Source: Turbatrix aceti (Eukaryota; Nematoda; Chromadorea; Rhabditida; Panagrolaimidae). From it: a stretch of DNA of 64,000 bases. Shown here piece after piece: positions 36,415 to 48,119 of this stretch. The position numbers and the translations under genes were made by a program. Where the stretch lies: assembly GCA_963969345.1 (NCBI GenBank), contig OZ017768.1, positions 7,092,718 to 7,156,717 on the forward strand. The letters run 5' to 3'. A model generated the notes under the pieces. That model had not been told where the DNA came from, did no database searches, and saw only the letters and a list, made by a program, of their open reading frames with translations. The stretch's first letter is position 1. Every line of letters begins with the position of its first letter.

Positions 36415-37107
36415 GACGCTGTCGAGCACTCGCCTTTGATCGCTCCTTTTTTTTCCTGCCGTCAATGGCTTGAATACACGGAATCGTTCGTCTTTGCCTA
36501 TCCCCGTGCCGTGAAAGACATTTGCATAAACAAATTTGCAATCAGAAATTTAAATACAACGTGCAGAAAGAATAAAAAAAATGATAAATAAACGAACATC
36601 GATGCAAACCGATATTTTGGGGACTCTATGAAATTTTCTAAAAAAAAATTGTTGACGAGTTTTGGGACGTTTTAATTAAAAAACTACGGCGTCGAAGTAA
36701 TTTTTGATGAAGAATTCGAGGAAAATTGAAAAATTTGGAGTTGCCAGCTTAAAAAATATATTTTTTCACCGAAAATCGCATTTGTCACAAAATCAACATT
36801 TGTTTCGGCATTTTTCAAGGTGTTAACCATATTTCCAAAAATGGCCACTGTTAAATTTTACAATTTGGGTAAATCGTAGATGTTCATTCGATTGCACACT
36901 CTAATTTTTGGATTTGGAAACATTTTGAACATCAAATATTTCCCACGTGCTGGCGAAAAGCGACAAATCTCGAAAAAATGCGATTGAACGCGTCATTCCA
37001 GAAAACTACTATTTTTTTGGTCGTTTGCATGCCGCTCCGACTCGGAGCAACACGATTTGATTTGTACAGCTTCATCCTGCTCGCCAACTGGGCTACTACA
37101 ACTGACA
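36415..37107. promoter_or_regulatory. Divergent upstream region of myosin VI and atlastin
   Basis: The two start codons face away from each other across 693 bp, so this interval probably contains both promoters. A gatttgatttgtacag tract at about 37048-37063 could be a trans-splice acceptor for the atlastin transcript, leaving a ~45-base leader. No TATA-like element or defined transcription factor site could be assigned by eye. Confidence 0.4.
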
Positions 37108-39455
37108 ATGAAAACTCCGGATAGCACGACAACAGAAACAGACGACGTCAACCAGTCCATCTGCACTGACTTCTTCGATGTCTTCCCAGACACACCTGGA
37201 CCCGTGAGAGTCGTCCGCGCCACCGAAGACGGTCATGCGTTCGTCCTCGCCAAAGAACACCTCCAGCGCGTCCTCCTTGACCCCCGCTACGCTGACAAGA
37301 AGGTCGCGCTCGTCAGCGTCGCTGGCGCGTTTCGCAAGGGCAAGAGCTTCCTCCTCAACTTTTTTCTACGCTACCTGGCGTGGCGGCAGGCCGAAGGACC
37401 GGGAAATGACTGGCTTCGGGCCTCGCATACGCTGGAGGGCTTCAGCTGGCGCGGGGGCTCCGAACGAGACACGGACGGCATTTTGCTGTGGTCGCAGCCC
37501 TTTGTCGTCAAAGACGCAGATGGCGAAGAGATCGTCGTCCTGCTCATGGACACACAGGGCGCTTTTGACTCCGTTTCGACGGTCAAGGACTGCGCTACGG
37601 TATTTGCACTGTCGACGATGCTTTCATCACTTCAGGTTTGGCTTTTTTGGTTTTCGTGGCGAGAGTAAAGATTTCGTGTCGAGATAATGCAGAGCACACG
37701 CAGCGCAATTTTTTTTGACGTTTTTTGTAGGTTACCATGCTTTTTTGGTTTTCGTGGCGAGAGTAAAAATTTCGTGTCGAGACAGTGCAGTGCGCACGCA
37801 TCGAATTTTTGAGCATTTTTTCATGTTTTTGGCGTATTTCACCGGCTACAATGCTTTTTTAGATCTTCAATATCAGCATGAACATCCAAGAAGACGACCT
37901 CCAGCACCTGCAACTCTTCACCGAGTACGGCAAACTCGCCCTGGCAGATTCTTCCCTGAAGCCGTTCCAATCGCTGCTCTTCCTCGTCCGGGATTGGAAT
38001 TACGTCTACGAAGCCGAGTACGGCTTTGATGGAGGCCAGTGCATTCTCGACAAACGACTCGAAGTCGACAATCGGCAGCACCCCGAGTTGAAACAGCTTC
38101 GGGAGCAGCTCAGGGAGTCGTTTGAGAGCCTCCAGTGTTTCCTCATGCCCCATCCTGGACTCGAGGTTGCCCGGAAGCGAGATTTCAAAGGAGAACTCGA
38201 CGGTGGGGTTGTCAAAAAATTGCTTGATGCATGTTTGTTGTCATTTCAGACATTGATGTCGATTTCAAGGAACAGCTGAATGTGCTGGTGCCTCGGCTCC
38301 TGGATTCGAACAATTTGAAGGCAAAATCGGTCAACGGGCAGCCGGTCAGCTGCCGTGGCCTTTTTGAGTACTTCAAGGTGAGATTTACACGGGAAGCATC
38401 ATTATGAAATTTAGACAACTAGCAGATGTGGATTGAACCGGAGACCAGGAAAAATTACAAAAATGCCAATTTTAAATTTTTTTCTTGCGCGTTTCTTCCC
38501 AACGATGTGGAAATTTTTTTTAATGCGAAAATTGTTTCGCTGGGGTTGATAAAATATTTCTGTATATTAAAAAAATACATGTGAAAATTGTCAATTTTCT
38601 TAAAAAAAGCAAATTTTGGTTTTGGCATTTTTTCAGAGGAAGCTCTTCATTTTTTTAAATTTTTTTACGGATTCGTCATCGAAATCTGAGTCAAATTGAA
38701 CCGAAAGCGAGTTGAGCACTTTTGTGATTTTTTAGACCTATCTGGAAGTCTTCCACGGCGAAGACATGCCGGAGCCGACGTCGATCCTCCAGGCGACGGC
38801 GACTGCCAACAACCTGGCGGCCCTGTCGAACGCGAAAGCCGTCTACACCCGGCAGATGCAGGAAGTCTGTGGCGGCGAGACTTCCTACCTTAGCTCGGAG
38901 ATGCTCTACACCGAGCACGAGCGGTGTCTCAACGACGCTGTCCACAGCTTCAAAAAAGCACGCAAGATCGGCGGCGCTGATCTTTCGCTGACTTTTCTCG
39001 AGAAACTCATCACCGATATTGAGGTACGTATGATCACTTGACAGTATTTCTACAGTACCCCAAAATCGTTTCAGGACCAGTACGTGTGCCTGAAGAGTGC
39101 AAACGAGTCGAAGAACATCTTCAAGTCGATGCGGACCCCGGCGGTGCTGATGCTCGTCATCGCGATCAACTACGTCAGCCAGCAGGTGTGCCTCTTGTTG
39201 GGAGCTTCTCTGGCCGCCGGCATGTTTTCGACGCTCGTCTTTGTCGGGTTTGTCTCTGTCATTGTCTGGTGCTACTCTCGGTACTCAGGCAGCGGGCGGG
39301 ACATCGCCTACGGCGTCGACAAGTCTACAAATTGGCTTTTTGACACTGTTTTGAGGGACCACGTCGTCACAGAGACTTCGAAGGTCTGCTTCGGGTTGCC
39401 TGGAGACGAGGTGAGGGTTCGGAAGACGCCTGTGGATTTTTTGGGTGATGGATAA
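37108..39455 (+). CDS. Atlastin-type GTPase (ER membrane fusion)
   Basis: Dynamin-superfamily GTPase that tethers and fuses ER tubules (family knowledge). Exons: 37108-37635, 37863-38202, 38250-38377, 38736-39023, 39075-39455, with consistent phases; about 554 residues. Seen: G1 P-loop [26 protein letters not shown], switch regions TDGILLW and [11 protein letters not shown]4 LVRDWN, the conserved [17 protein letters not shown] and [13 protein letters not shown] segments (here MPHPGLEVA), a three-helix middle domain ([19 protein letters not shown]), and two closely spaced membrane segments ([33 protein letters not shown]). The tail after the membrane hairpin is short. A donor-like GAG|gtgagg at 39411 leaves open a further exon with a different C-terminus. 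Confidence 0.93.
37636..37862 (+). repeat. Tandem duplication within atlastin intron 1
   Basis: A ~100 bp unit containing TTTTTTGGTTTTCGTGGCGA, GAGTAAA and ATTTCGTGTCGAGA occurs twice in direct orientation (about 37640-37735 and 37740-37835). It was probably produced by unequal exchange or slippage within the intron. The duplication leaves the reading frame untouched. Both copies also carry a short GTG/GCAGA-GCACACGCA stretch. Confidence 0.7.
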
Positions 39456-42400
39456 ACCTGATTCGTCTAAAGTTGGGGGGGGATGCGAATTCGGAAATTT
39501 TGACCTAAAATTTGAGTTTTTTGACTAAAAATGTCAAACAGAATCCAAAATTTTCCCAAAATGAAAAAAATAATTATCGATTTATTTTTTTTGGAAACCT
39601 TTAATTTCGATAATAATTGGAAAGTCAAATTTTGGAAAATATGGAAAATTTCCAAATTTTATCCAAGCTTCAAAAAGTGGACACAACTGGTTCGAAATCC
39701 GAAAAAAATTTCAGTTGGTCAAATTTGATCCAAAAATCAAAAATTTGACAAATTGGTCCAACATTGAAAAAAAAATAGTTTTTTTAATTGGGTTTTGCTG
39801 ATACTAATTGGGAACTTAAATTTTGGAAAAACAAGAAATATTAAGTCCAAAGTTTGGACCTATTTTCCCCGGACTCCAACAAATTGTCAAATTTGTTCCA
39901 AAGTTTGGAATCCAAACTCAAAAAATGTTCAAATTTGTTCGAAATGAAAAAAAGGGTAATCAAATCAATTTTTTTTCAAAACACAAGTTTTTACCCGGCT
40001 TTGACACACGGTGGCCTCCAGGTCATCTGGATGCATTCAACAAGTCGTCAAACAACTTTTGACATGTGTCGCCGGCATGTTTTCTGCTCCAAATCACCCA
40101 ATTTGCACTTCATGATCAAAAGACGCTAGGCCAGGCCAGACGGTCCCGTGAAATGGCTTGTTCCGCGTGTCGGTCGTCCAAATTCTCCTTTTTCTTTGTT
40201 TTCCATCAAAACTTGGTCCGCCACAGGGTAACTTGGAACTTGGGGATTAGCTGTTTTTGCGCCGGGTTATTTGAGATGCCACATCCTTCTTCGAAATGAG
40301 CAAACAAGGATCCTTCGACGAGGAGGAGGGGGGATACTTTGTCACACATGCATTCACACGTGAACATCTATCCATCCGACGGCTCCATTACATCTGCCTG
40401 CATTTTTGTAAATATTTCGTGCAGAAATCTTGGAAATTTTTGCGCGGATTTGGTTTCAAGCGCGCGCGTGCGCGTGCATCTGCAGATCGCAGTTCTTTTT
40501 TTTTGGTGAGGTCACGCGAAGCTATGTACTGCTCACCAGGGTGGCGAAACTCCCATGGGAATTAGAAATAGGGGAATTATCCCATGGGATTCCCATGGGA
40601 GTCCCATGGGAGTCCCCGGGGGTATTTTTTGGTACGTTTAAAAAAGTACATGTTCATACAAAAAAGATATCCAAAAACACACTTATTTTATTAATGTAAT
40701 AAAATTAACAATGGAAATAAAATCATTTACCTAATTTGAAAGAAAAAAGCACGCTCCTGCGTAAAATAACGGTGATATTTTAGGCGGGATCGCGCATTTT
40801 CAAAATTCCGTGGGGAATTATCCCCTGATAGATGGGAATCCCGGGATAATTCCCGGGATAATTCCCATGGGACTCCCATGGGAATCCCCTCTTCGCCACC
40901 CTGCTGCTCACGCATGCAGGATTGGCCTCTGGTGCATGGCTTCCTGTTTAGACCCCCTCAACTGACTGACTGAGACGTCAGTCCCCTCACTATGCATGTA
41001 TTTACAAATTCTGTTTGTATTTAATTGAAAAATTACCCAATTACTCGTCTTGATCATTTTTGAGCTGCAACTGAAGGGGTCGGACTTTACCAAAAAACAA
41101 AAAAAAACGGGGATGGCACTTGCAGGAGAGAAGAGGAGGCATTGTTTGCTCATTACTCGTCTTCATCTTCTTCCACGGTCGACAGTGGCAGTCGTTGTCG
41201 TTCCATTTACAAACTATGAAGTTTTGTCCCTCCCCACCCATTCCCTTATTATTTCGTAGAATGGATGTCATTTGCCCCCTCTTCTGCGTGGTGGTATCAC
41301 GTTTGGTTTTTTTTTTGGCATGCCAGGGCCCGAGGGCACAGACGAACGATACGGTTTTACGTTAGCAGAAAATATCCGATGAACGACTTTGTTTTTTGAC
41401 TTTTAAAAATTTATGGTCAATGAAATTGTAATATTTTATTTTTTTACTCTCGTTTCAAATTCCAGAATGCCATGCACGCGTGGTATGAGCAATTATGCGG
41501 GGGGTTGTTGTTTGTATAATTAGCGCATACCGAAAAAAAATAGAATGTATTTTTTTCGATATTTTTAGACTGAAATTCCAATTTCTGGAAACAAAATCGT
41601 GCACATGGGATTTATTTTATGACGTAAAATTTTTGTCTGAATTTTTTTTCGCCGGAAATTTTGCACTTTTTTTTATCTCAAAAAAAAAACAATTATTTCC
41701 TTTTTTGTTATTTTTGCCAATTGACTCTGACGTCGAACTGGGCATTAATGAATGACGCTTCATTTTTCATTTTTGCCCTCCCTGCTGGAATTCAAAAACT
41801 AACGCGCAGACCCACGCTATTTTCTAGATTCTGCAAAAAGTATCGTTTTCTGGTTTTCTGCAGAAAAAAAAAGCTATTTTGCTAACAAAACAATTTTCCG
41901 CACAGTTGCTAATAACCGTCATCAACAGCCGTCATCTCCGTCCGTTACACCTTTTTTGGTGTTCAGAGATGCAACAAAAAAAACGAACATGGACGGCACA
42001 GTCTTTGTTCTCGGAGTTCTCCTCCTTGGTTATGCCAATATTTGTCTCGTCGTTTATGCACATCGCGCATACTTTTATACTTTTTTGCTTGTCTCGACCA
42101 ACTGAGCCCATGGGCAGCGATGGCCAAAAAAAAAGTGAAGACGCTGTTCATCCGGAATATTACGCCTAAAGGCATCCATCTTACGCGTCGTCGCGCACTT
42201 TCTCGCTGGCTTCTGTGTTTTAAACGCGGTCGTCGTCGGTTGCATCGCGTCCGGGGCCTGCCTTGCCGTATGCTTTGGTCTTCGAAACCTGAGCTGTCAT
42301 CTTTTTTTTGAACGATTCCAAAAAATGACTCATTTTTTTCACGATAGTACAAAATTTGACATTCCACTTTGTCCCAAATTAATTCACGTTGTTTTCATAA

Positions 42401-42538
42401 TTTTCATTGAATATTCCGTTTTTTGTCGTTTGTGATGCCAAAAAATGTAAATGGAAACTAAGAAATGCGAAGTTGGTACACTTGTACTTTCAGAGATTGC
42501 CATAAATCATTTGTGGTAACTTTTGCTCTGTCACAACG
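39456..42538. other. Intergenic, 3.1 kb, one hAT-like element
   Basis: AT-rich sequence with many short chance frames between atlastin and the GPCR gene. Apart from the hAT-like element at 40537-40903, I recognise nothing. A tttcag at about 42488-42493 just upstream of the GPCR start is a likely trans-splice acceptor. Confidence 0.5.
40537..40903. mobile_element. Non-autonomous hAT-like element, CCATGGGA-type
   Basis: A 367 bp element with inverted ends CAGGGTGGCGAA...TTCGCCACCCTG and a perfect 8-bp duplication CTGCTCAC (40529-40536; 40904-40911). Both subterminal zones are arrays of CCCATGGGA and CCCGGGATAATT units. The AT-rich centre includes no coding frame. The terminal sequence is shared with partial copies at about 53966 and 62445, which instead carry CTCCGGAGATT arrays. 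Confidence 0.88.
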
Positions 42539-44569
42539 ATGAATACAAATGTGGGATGTTCGATACACAACGGTACGTGTCATGGATACGCAATTTGTGG
42601 TTACTGTTATGACTTCACAGTTGATTTACTTGATCATCAGCCTCTGTCGGCTATAAACAATCCCTACGAGTGGTATAACTTGGTTCGTTTTGGATTTTTT
42701 GCTATTTTGGAGCTTTAAAAAAAGATTGATCGCAAGGCGGATTCGAACCCGGGACCTTGTGAGTCCAAAAAAAGGCGCCTTTTGCCAGTGCGCCACAGAA
42801 GTAAAATGGATTTCTTTATTCTGATTTTTTTCATCGACGTAATTGGTTCGAATCCTCTTTGCTACTTTTTTATTTATTTATTTATTTCACCATTACTCAG
42901 TGGTTAGTTATCATTAGACCAGATGTTAGGAGGCACAAATGACGTCCACGTAGGCGTAATTTGCTACTTTTATTATTTTTTAATTTCAAACGTAAAAAAA
43001 TACTCAAAAATCATTTTTTTAGTTTCTAATCGGGTTTCTCCTGCCAACGATCGGCATTTTTGGCCTCTTTGGCAACTCGATATCAGCCTTCATCTACTCG
43101 CGTCGCAACATGCGCTCTTCCATGAACATGTACCTCTGCGCCCTCGCAGCCTCCGACATCACCATCATCGTGACGGCCTTCTTCCTCTTCTTCATGGAGT
43201 CAATGCGAAAACGAAGCGCCCTCGCGTTTCGCTCTTTTGCCTTCTTTGCGCCGGTAACTTTTCCCCTCGGACTGAGTGGGCAGACGCTGAGCATCTTCCT
43301 CACCATCGCAGCAGCCTTCGACTGCTTTGTCCTCGTCAACGCACCTCAAGACTTCAGGGAGCGCTTTTGCTCGACGAATACTGCCAAATGGGTATGCGTT
43401 GCTTTTCGGGGAGATGGGATGATATGCGCTAATGCCGAGTTAATTATCCCCTCGCATCTCGTCCGGGCGTAATCCCAAGTCATCTTCTTGGCGACACAAA
43501 CACAAAATTAGATAACTTAATCTGTCATCAAAAAAATTTATGCCTGTTGTTGTTGGATGGCTGGTTATTTTGGATACTAAATACACGCAAACGTAAAAAA
43601 AAGGGAGAAAATTTTTTGGGTTTTTGTTCAAAAAATATTTTACTGTCGAAAATTTTTGGGACTTATTTGGGGTGTTGAAATTGAAAAATATGTTTTGTAT
43701 TTCGGAAAACGTTCTAAAAAAATCGAAAAATTGTTAAATTTAACTCAAGTTGGTCCAAAAAGTGCAAATGAAGTGAATTTAAATGTCCAATTTGATTTTT
43801 TTCGAATTTCACAAAAATAAAAAAAAACATGCATTGAATGCCGAAAAAATTCTCCAGGTAATAGCCACCGTAGTCTGCCTAGCAGTGGCATTCAACATCC
43901 CTCATCTCTTCGAAATTTCGGTCATCAGATGCTGGTCGATGCCGTATGCAGAAGTCACCTACGACGTCTGCCCCACTCCGTTGCGTCGGAACGAGCTCTA
44001 CATCCGGGTGTACTACGCATACATGTACACGATAGTCATGGCAGTAGGCCCGGTAATTGTGTTGATCTGCCTCAACACGTGCATTATCCTGCGTCTCCGG
44101 AAAATGGCTCGAATGTCCCCGACCGAATCTGTCGATTCCGACACTTTTACTCTGGTTTTGGTCGTTTGTCTTTTCATTGCGTGCAACGTCTTGGTAGGTG
44201 TTTGGTTTTTTTAGTGACCGACGAGTGAAATTTATAATACATAAATTTCAGCCTCTCACGGTCAATGTCTTGGAACTCCTCGGAGAATACGTCAATCCGT
44301 ACATTTTTGATCTCTCGAATTTGATGGTCGTGCTGAACTCGTCGTGCAATTTTCTCATCTACTACGCTTTCGGCAGCCAGTTCAGACGCACCCTGCAGCA
44401 GTACCTGGCTCGCGTCTGCGGAGGCTCCAACTCGCCTATTGTGAAGTTGGCACCTCCCGGGGCCGCCGAACACGCGGATCTCGTCTCGGCACCGAAGCCG
44501 CTGCCTCTGCTCGCCGAATTGCAGTCTGGAAGCAGCAATAATTCGTCCAATATTTTATCTTCATTGTGA
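42539..44569 (+). CDS. Rhodopsin-family GPCR, neuropeptide-receptor-like
   Basis: Seven-helix receptor of 388 residues from four phase-0 exons: 42539-42682, 43023-43391, 43858-44193, 44252-44569. Exon 1 encodes a Cys-rich extracellular N-terminus. Exon 2 covers TM1 (LLPTIGIFGLFGNSISAFIY, with the conserved GN), TM2 (MYLCALAASDITIIV, with the conserved D) and TM3. Exon 3 covers TM4, an extracellular loop with Cys and TM5-TM6; exon 4 covers TM7 (NSSCNFLIYYAFGSQFRR) and a Ser-rich tail. The loop and NSxxNF motif resemble nematode FMRFamide/myosuppressin-type receptors. The TM3 end reads FDCFVLVNAP where DRY/ERY is expected, and NPxxY is replaced by NFLIYY. A trans-splice acceptor lies about 45 bases upstream. 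Ligand unknown. Confidence 0.82.
42728..42795 (-). repeat. tRNA-derived fragment (SINE or pseudo-tRNA) in GPCR intron 1
   Basis: On the minus strand this contains an A-box-like TGGCGCACTGGC and a perfect B-box GGTTCGAATCC with correct relative spacing, plus a GGAC...GTCC stem that could be an anticodon arm. The acceptor stem does not close, the T-stem has mismatches and there is a T7 run between the D arm and the anticodon arm. So it is not a normal tRNA. A SINE head or decayed tRNA is the better reading. Confidence 0.5.
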
Positions 44570-47500
44570 ATATCTTGGTTTTTCTCATAGACACGTTACT
44601 TGTATTGTTTTGAATACATTTTTGCCATTACAAGTGAAGTTGGGGCGTTGGGGGGCTTGATCGGGGGATTGAAGCCTGAAAGTCTCATTTATGATAAAAA
44701 TTTGGAAAACAAACAGATTCCACACAAAATTGGCAAAACATAGGACTTGGCAATGAAAAAAGTGTTTCTACGGCAAATCCATCGCAAATCGGATTTGAAA
44801 AACATCAATTTAGCCAAAAAAAGGACAATAATTTTGACGTTTTTTGAATGCACTTCTTAAATTTTTTTTACAATTTTTAAATTGTATAAAATTTTTTGAA
44901 ATAAAAATTTTTTTTTAAATTTTTTTTTAATTTTAAAAATTTTTTGGGCAGCTCGTTTTGAACGAGAATAGAAAATTCTTGTCAATTGAATTCCACATCT
45001 GTTGACCGAGACTGAAAGACTTGTTGGTCATTGAACGACGCAACCGGAAATGATTTGACTCTCATTCAGAGTGTTATCTTTGCTCTTGGAGACGACAAAA
45101 ACTTGATCAACTTTATTTGCTTGGTCGAGACTCGCAGATTATGTGCTTTGTAAATTAAGGGGATGTTGAGTGCATTTTCTCACCCCATTTACAAAAAAAT
45201 TCAAACTGCGCAAAAAACATAAATTTGTGTTTTACCCCTTTCTTTATCCTAAAAAATCCGCATAACTCGTGCGTGTAAAAATCCGTGTTGAGACGTGTAA
45301 TGCGTCACGGCGGAACCAGACTAGCAGGCGACTGAAAAGCTCAAAAGTTGTACGTATACACGAATCCAGATCGCAAACAAAGCCATCATTTACGTTCGAT
45401 AGTTGTTCGTCGACCGTGGATCTGCGGATAATCTTGAAATGACCCAACCGGCTGTGGTTGTTATATTAATCCTTCGATCCGGTCACATCACGTCCGCTTA
45501 GAGGGCAAAACGGTTCAGGGAGGGATAAAAAAGGGGGGGGTGAAGGGAGGGGATTGAATTCGAGGGCATTCGATCCGATCTCTGCCAACAGTCCGTCCGC
45601 CTGCGTCGAAAGAAAAGGCAATTGCGTTCGACTCAAATTCGATTGAAGACGGATCCTTTGTGCGAATGGACGTGGATGTGACCGTTTCACGCCCTCACGC
45701 AGAGAGATCGAGGAAGGGGAAGTCAGTCGGCTGCCTTTCGCCTTTCGTTTTTCGTTCTTCGTTTTCCTCACTCACTCGAAGGACCCCTGCCAGACGAAGA
45801 AGAAGAAGAAGTCTACGAATGAATTTCAGGCGGTGGACTGATTTTGGATTAATGACGGACTTTTTTGAGAGCTCATGCTTTTTTTGTGGTCATCAAAGAG
45901 GGTGCATCGTTGTTAAGGGTCCGTGTCTCGTCTTCCAGGCTCTTCTTCGTGCTCTTGATCGGACAACCCCATCAATGTCGATGTCGATGTCAATCCCACT
46001 CTTGCTCGTTCCCCGAACCTGATCTTCTGCCGGCGGTTATTTAGTTATCATGCTCGACGAGACAAGATGAGTCGGTTGTTGTTAATCCAAATTTACTATC
46101 GGTTCGGTTTGGTTGTTAGGGAGCTGTATAATCCAGTTTTGTGATATTTTTAGCGAATGTTTTACGAGCCCGAAAAGTTTGGGTATTCTTCGTAAAAACA
46201 AATTTCTTTTTTGTCTTTTTTTGAATTTTTTAAAGGTTTCGTGAACGAACAAAAATTGGTTTACAGTTTTTTTCCGAAAAAAACTTCTAGAAGGGTTCTG
46301 ACAATGATCAACTTTAAATCTGACACCTCGGCACTTTTTTGTATGCTTTTTTGTTCGATCATAAAAAACAGTTCATCTCGTTTTTTCCCGCGGAGGACCT
46401 TTTTTTTGCGCGCGCTGATCACCTGTGTGTCTCCTGCCCGGAAGCATCCTCGCTTTTTTTCCTTCGAATCACCTGAAGATCATTTTTTTCAATCAGATCA
46501 ACAAGTTGTCGTCCATGCTGCCTGCTGCTTGCCTCGAGGGCTCCTGGACGCACTCCGAACAAGTCAGTCAGCGCGGGCGGTCACTCGTTCGCCCGTAGGG
46601 TCTCTTACCTACCTACCTACCCAGGCGGCGTACTTTTGAGGCCAGCTAGCTAGTTTATGGCCGGTTTATTCCCCCCCTCCTCTGCAGAAGGTGATCAGAC
46701 GACATGAATGCGCGTGCGAGTTGATGGCCAGCCAGCGAGTTAGGTGATGACCACACCGGAGGGCCCCGGCTGAAGAGGGGGGGGGGAGGAGGTGTTCCCA
46801 AGCAAGCCGAAACGAGATTTAGTAGATGAAGAGAAAAACAAAAACCGGTCATCCCTGCAGTCCGAGTTCTCTTGTAGACGCGCAGGATGTGATGTGATGT
46901 ATCGGACGGGGATGAAGATGGGATGGCCACTGCATGCGCCTTTCTATCAAACAAGAGAAAAAGAAGCGCGCGCGAGCGTGAAGGGAGTTATGTTCAAAAA
47001 AAGATCATGAAGCTGTTTTTGAATTTTTTTGCCTGCGGTCACTTGGGTAAGCTTAGGCATGTCCCAAAGATTGTTTTAAGCCACTTGCAGCTTCTGTAGG
47101 ATTTTTTTGGGCAGTGCTGGAGGCATTGAAAGATCATGAAACTTCGAAGTGCCGTAACTCACCAAAACCCTTGCCGATTTTGAAAAACTCTCTATCACGC
47201 TTTTCATTATGCCGAAAAGAATCAGTATGCAAAACAGGTGGCACCAAAATATGCGCGTATTCGATTTACATCAAAAATTAGATTACCACTGGTTTACCAG
47301 CTTAGAAATGCGCACGCGCTTTGCAATAGCGGACTCTCTTGGGGTTCCGCCAACGAATAAACTCGGCGATCAGTCCAAATCTGGAGGGGCACCACTTTTT
47401 CGCCTTCTGATTTCTTTGTTTTTATTTGACTTTTTTTAGTTTTTATTAATTACGATGATCATAATAAACTTTTTTTCACTAATGTTTCACCGCGTGCGCA

Positions 47501-48119
47501 TTTCTAAGCTGGTAATCTAATTTTTGATGTAAATCGAATACGCGCATATTTTGGTGCCATCTGTTTTGCATACTGATTCTTTTCGGCATAATGAAAAGCG
47601 TGATAGAGAGTTTTTCAAAATCGCCAAGGGTTTTGGTGAGTTACGGCACTTCGAAGTTTCATGATCTTTCAATGCCTCCAGCACTGCCCAAAAAAATCCT
47701 ACAGAAGCCGCGAGTGGCTTAAAACAATCTTTGGGACATGCCCATGCCTACCGAAGTGACCGTAAGCTAAAAACTCTATTACGGGCTTCAGGGCGTTTTT
47801 TTGAACATGACTCTTTCTGAAAATGCACGCGCGCGCTCTATTGATAAAAAATAAGGGGAAGGCGCATGCAGTGGGATGGGATGGGATGGGTGATCGCCAT
47901 CACCATCACACCCGTGATTAACCAACTACTCATCTTCCTGTCTTTTTTGGGGTGCCTGCCAGCTTTCCAGGGCCCATACATGTCTTTCTCGTGATATTGT
48001 GACTGATTGGAATTTTTGAGTTTGCGTGAAAGAAAATTATATTTAATTTCAAAAAAATGATGAAACTGCGTATTTTTTGTAAAATTGGTTTTTTATCACC
48101 CAAATCAAAATTTTCAGCC
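44570..48119. other. Intergenic, 3.5 kb, contains a foldback element
   Basis: No protein gene recognised. Short frames around 45660-46640 and 47209-47439 have no domain and the latter overlaps the foldback arm. The main structure is the inverted repeat at 46926-47874. Acceptor caaaattttcag directly before the channel start at 48120 is a likely trans-splice site. Confidence 0.5.
46926..47874. mobile_element. Foldback element with ~390 bp inverted arms
   Basis: Left arm about 46926-47319, right arm about 47491-47874, nearly identical in inverse orientation over long stretches (for example CACTGCATGCGCC at the outer ends, GGATTTTTTTGGGCAGTGCT in the middle, GATGTAAATCGAATACGCG near the centre). 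The spacer is ~170 bp of AT-rich DNA. It resembles a foldback transposon or a large MITE. No clear target duplication was found, partly because the outer flank is a simple GGGAT repeat. No transposase frame is present; a 76-codon frame at 47209 runs from the left arm into the spacer and looks incidental. Confidence 0.85.

Noticed and set aside
42728..42795. Functional tRNA gene
   Set aside because: A and B boxes are good but the acceptor stem does not pair and a T7 run interrupts the body, so it is listed as a tRNA-derived repeat.
47209..47439. 76-codon frame starting MPKRISMQNRWHQ
   Set aside because: Lies mostly in the left arm of the foldback element, and the complementary arm shows the same DNA without a conserved frame.
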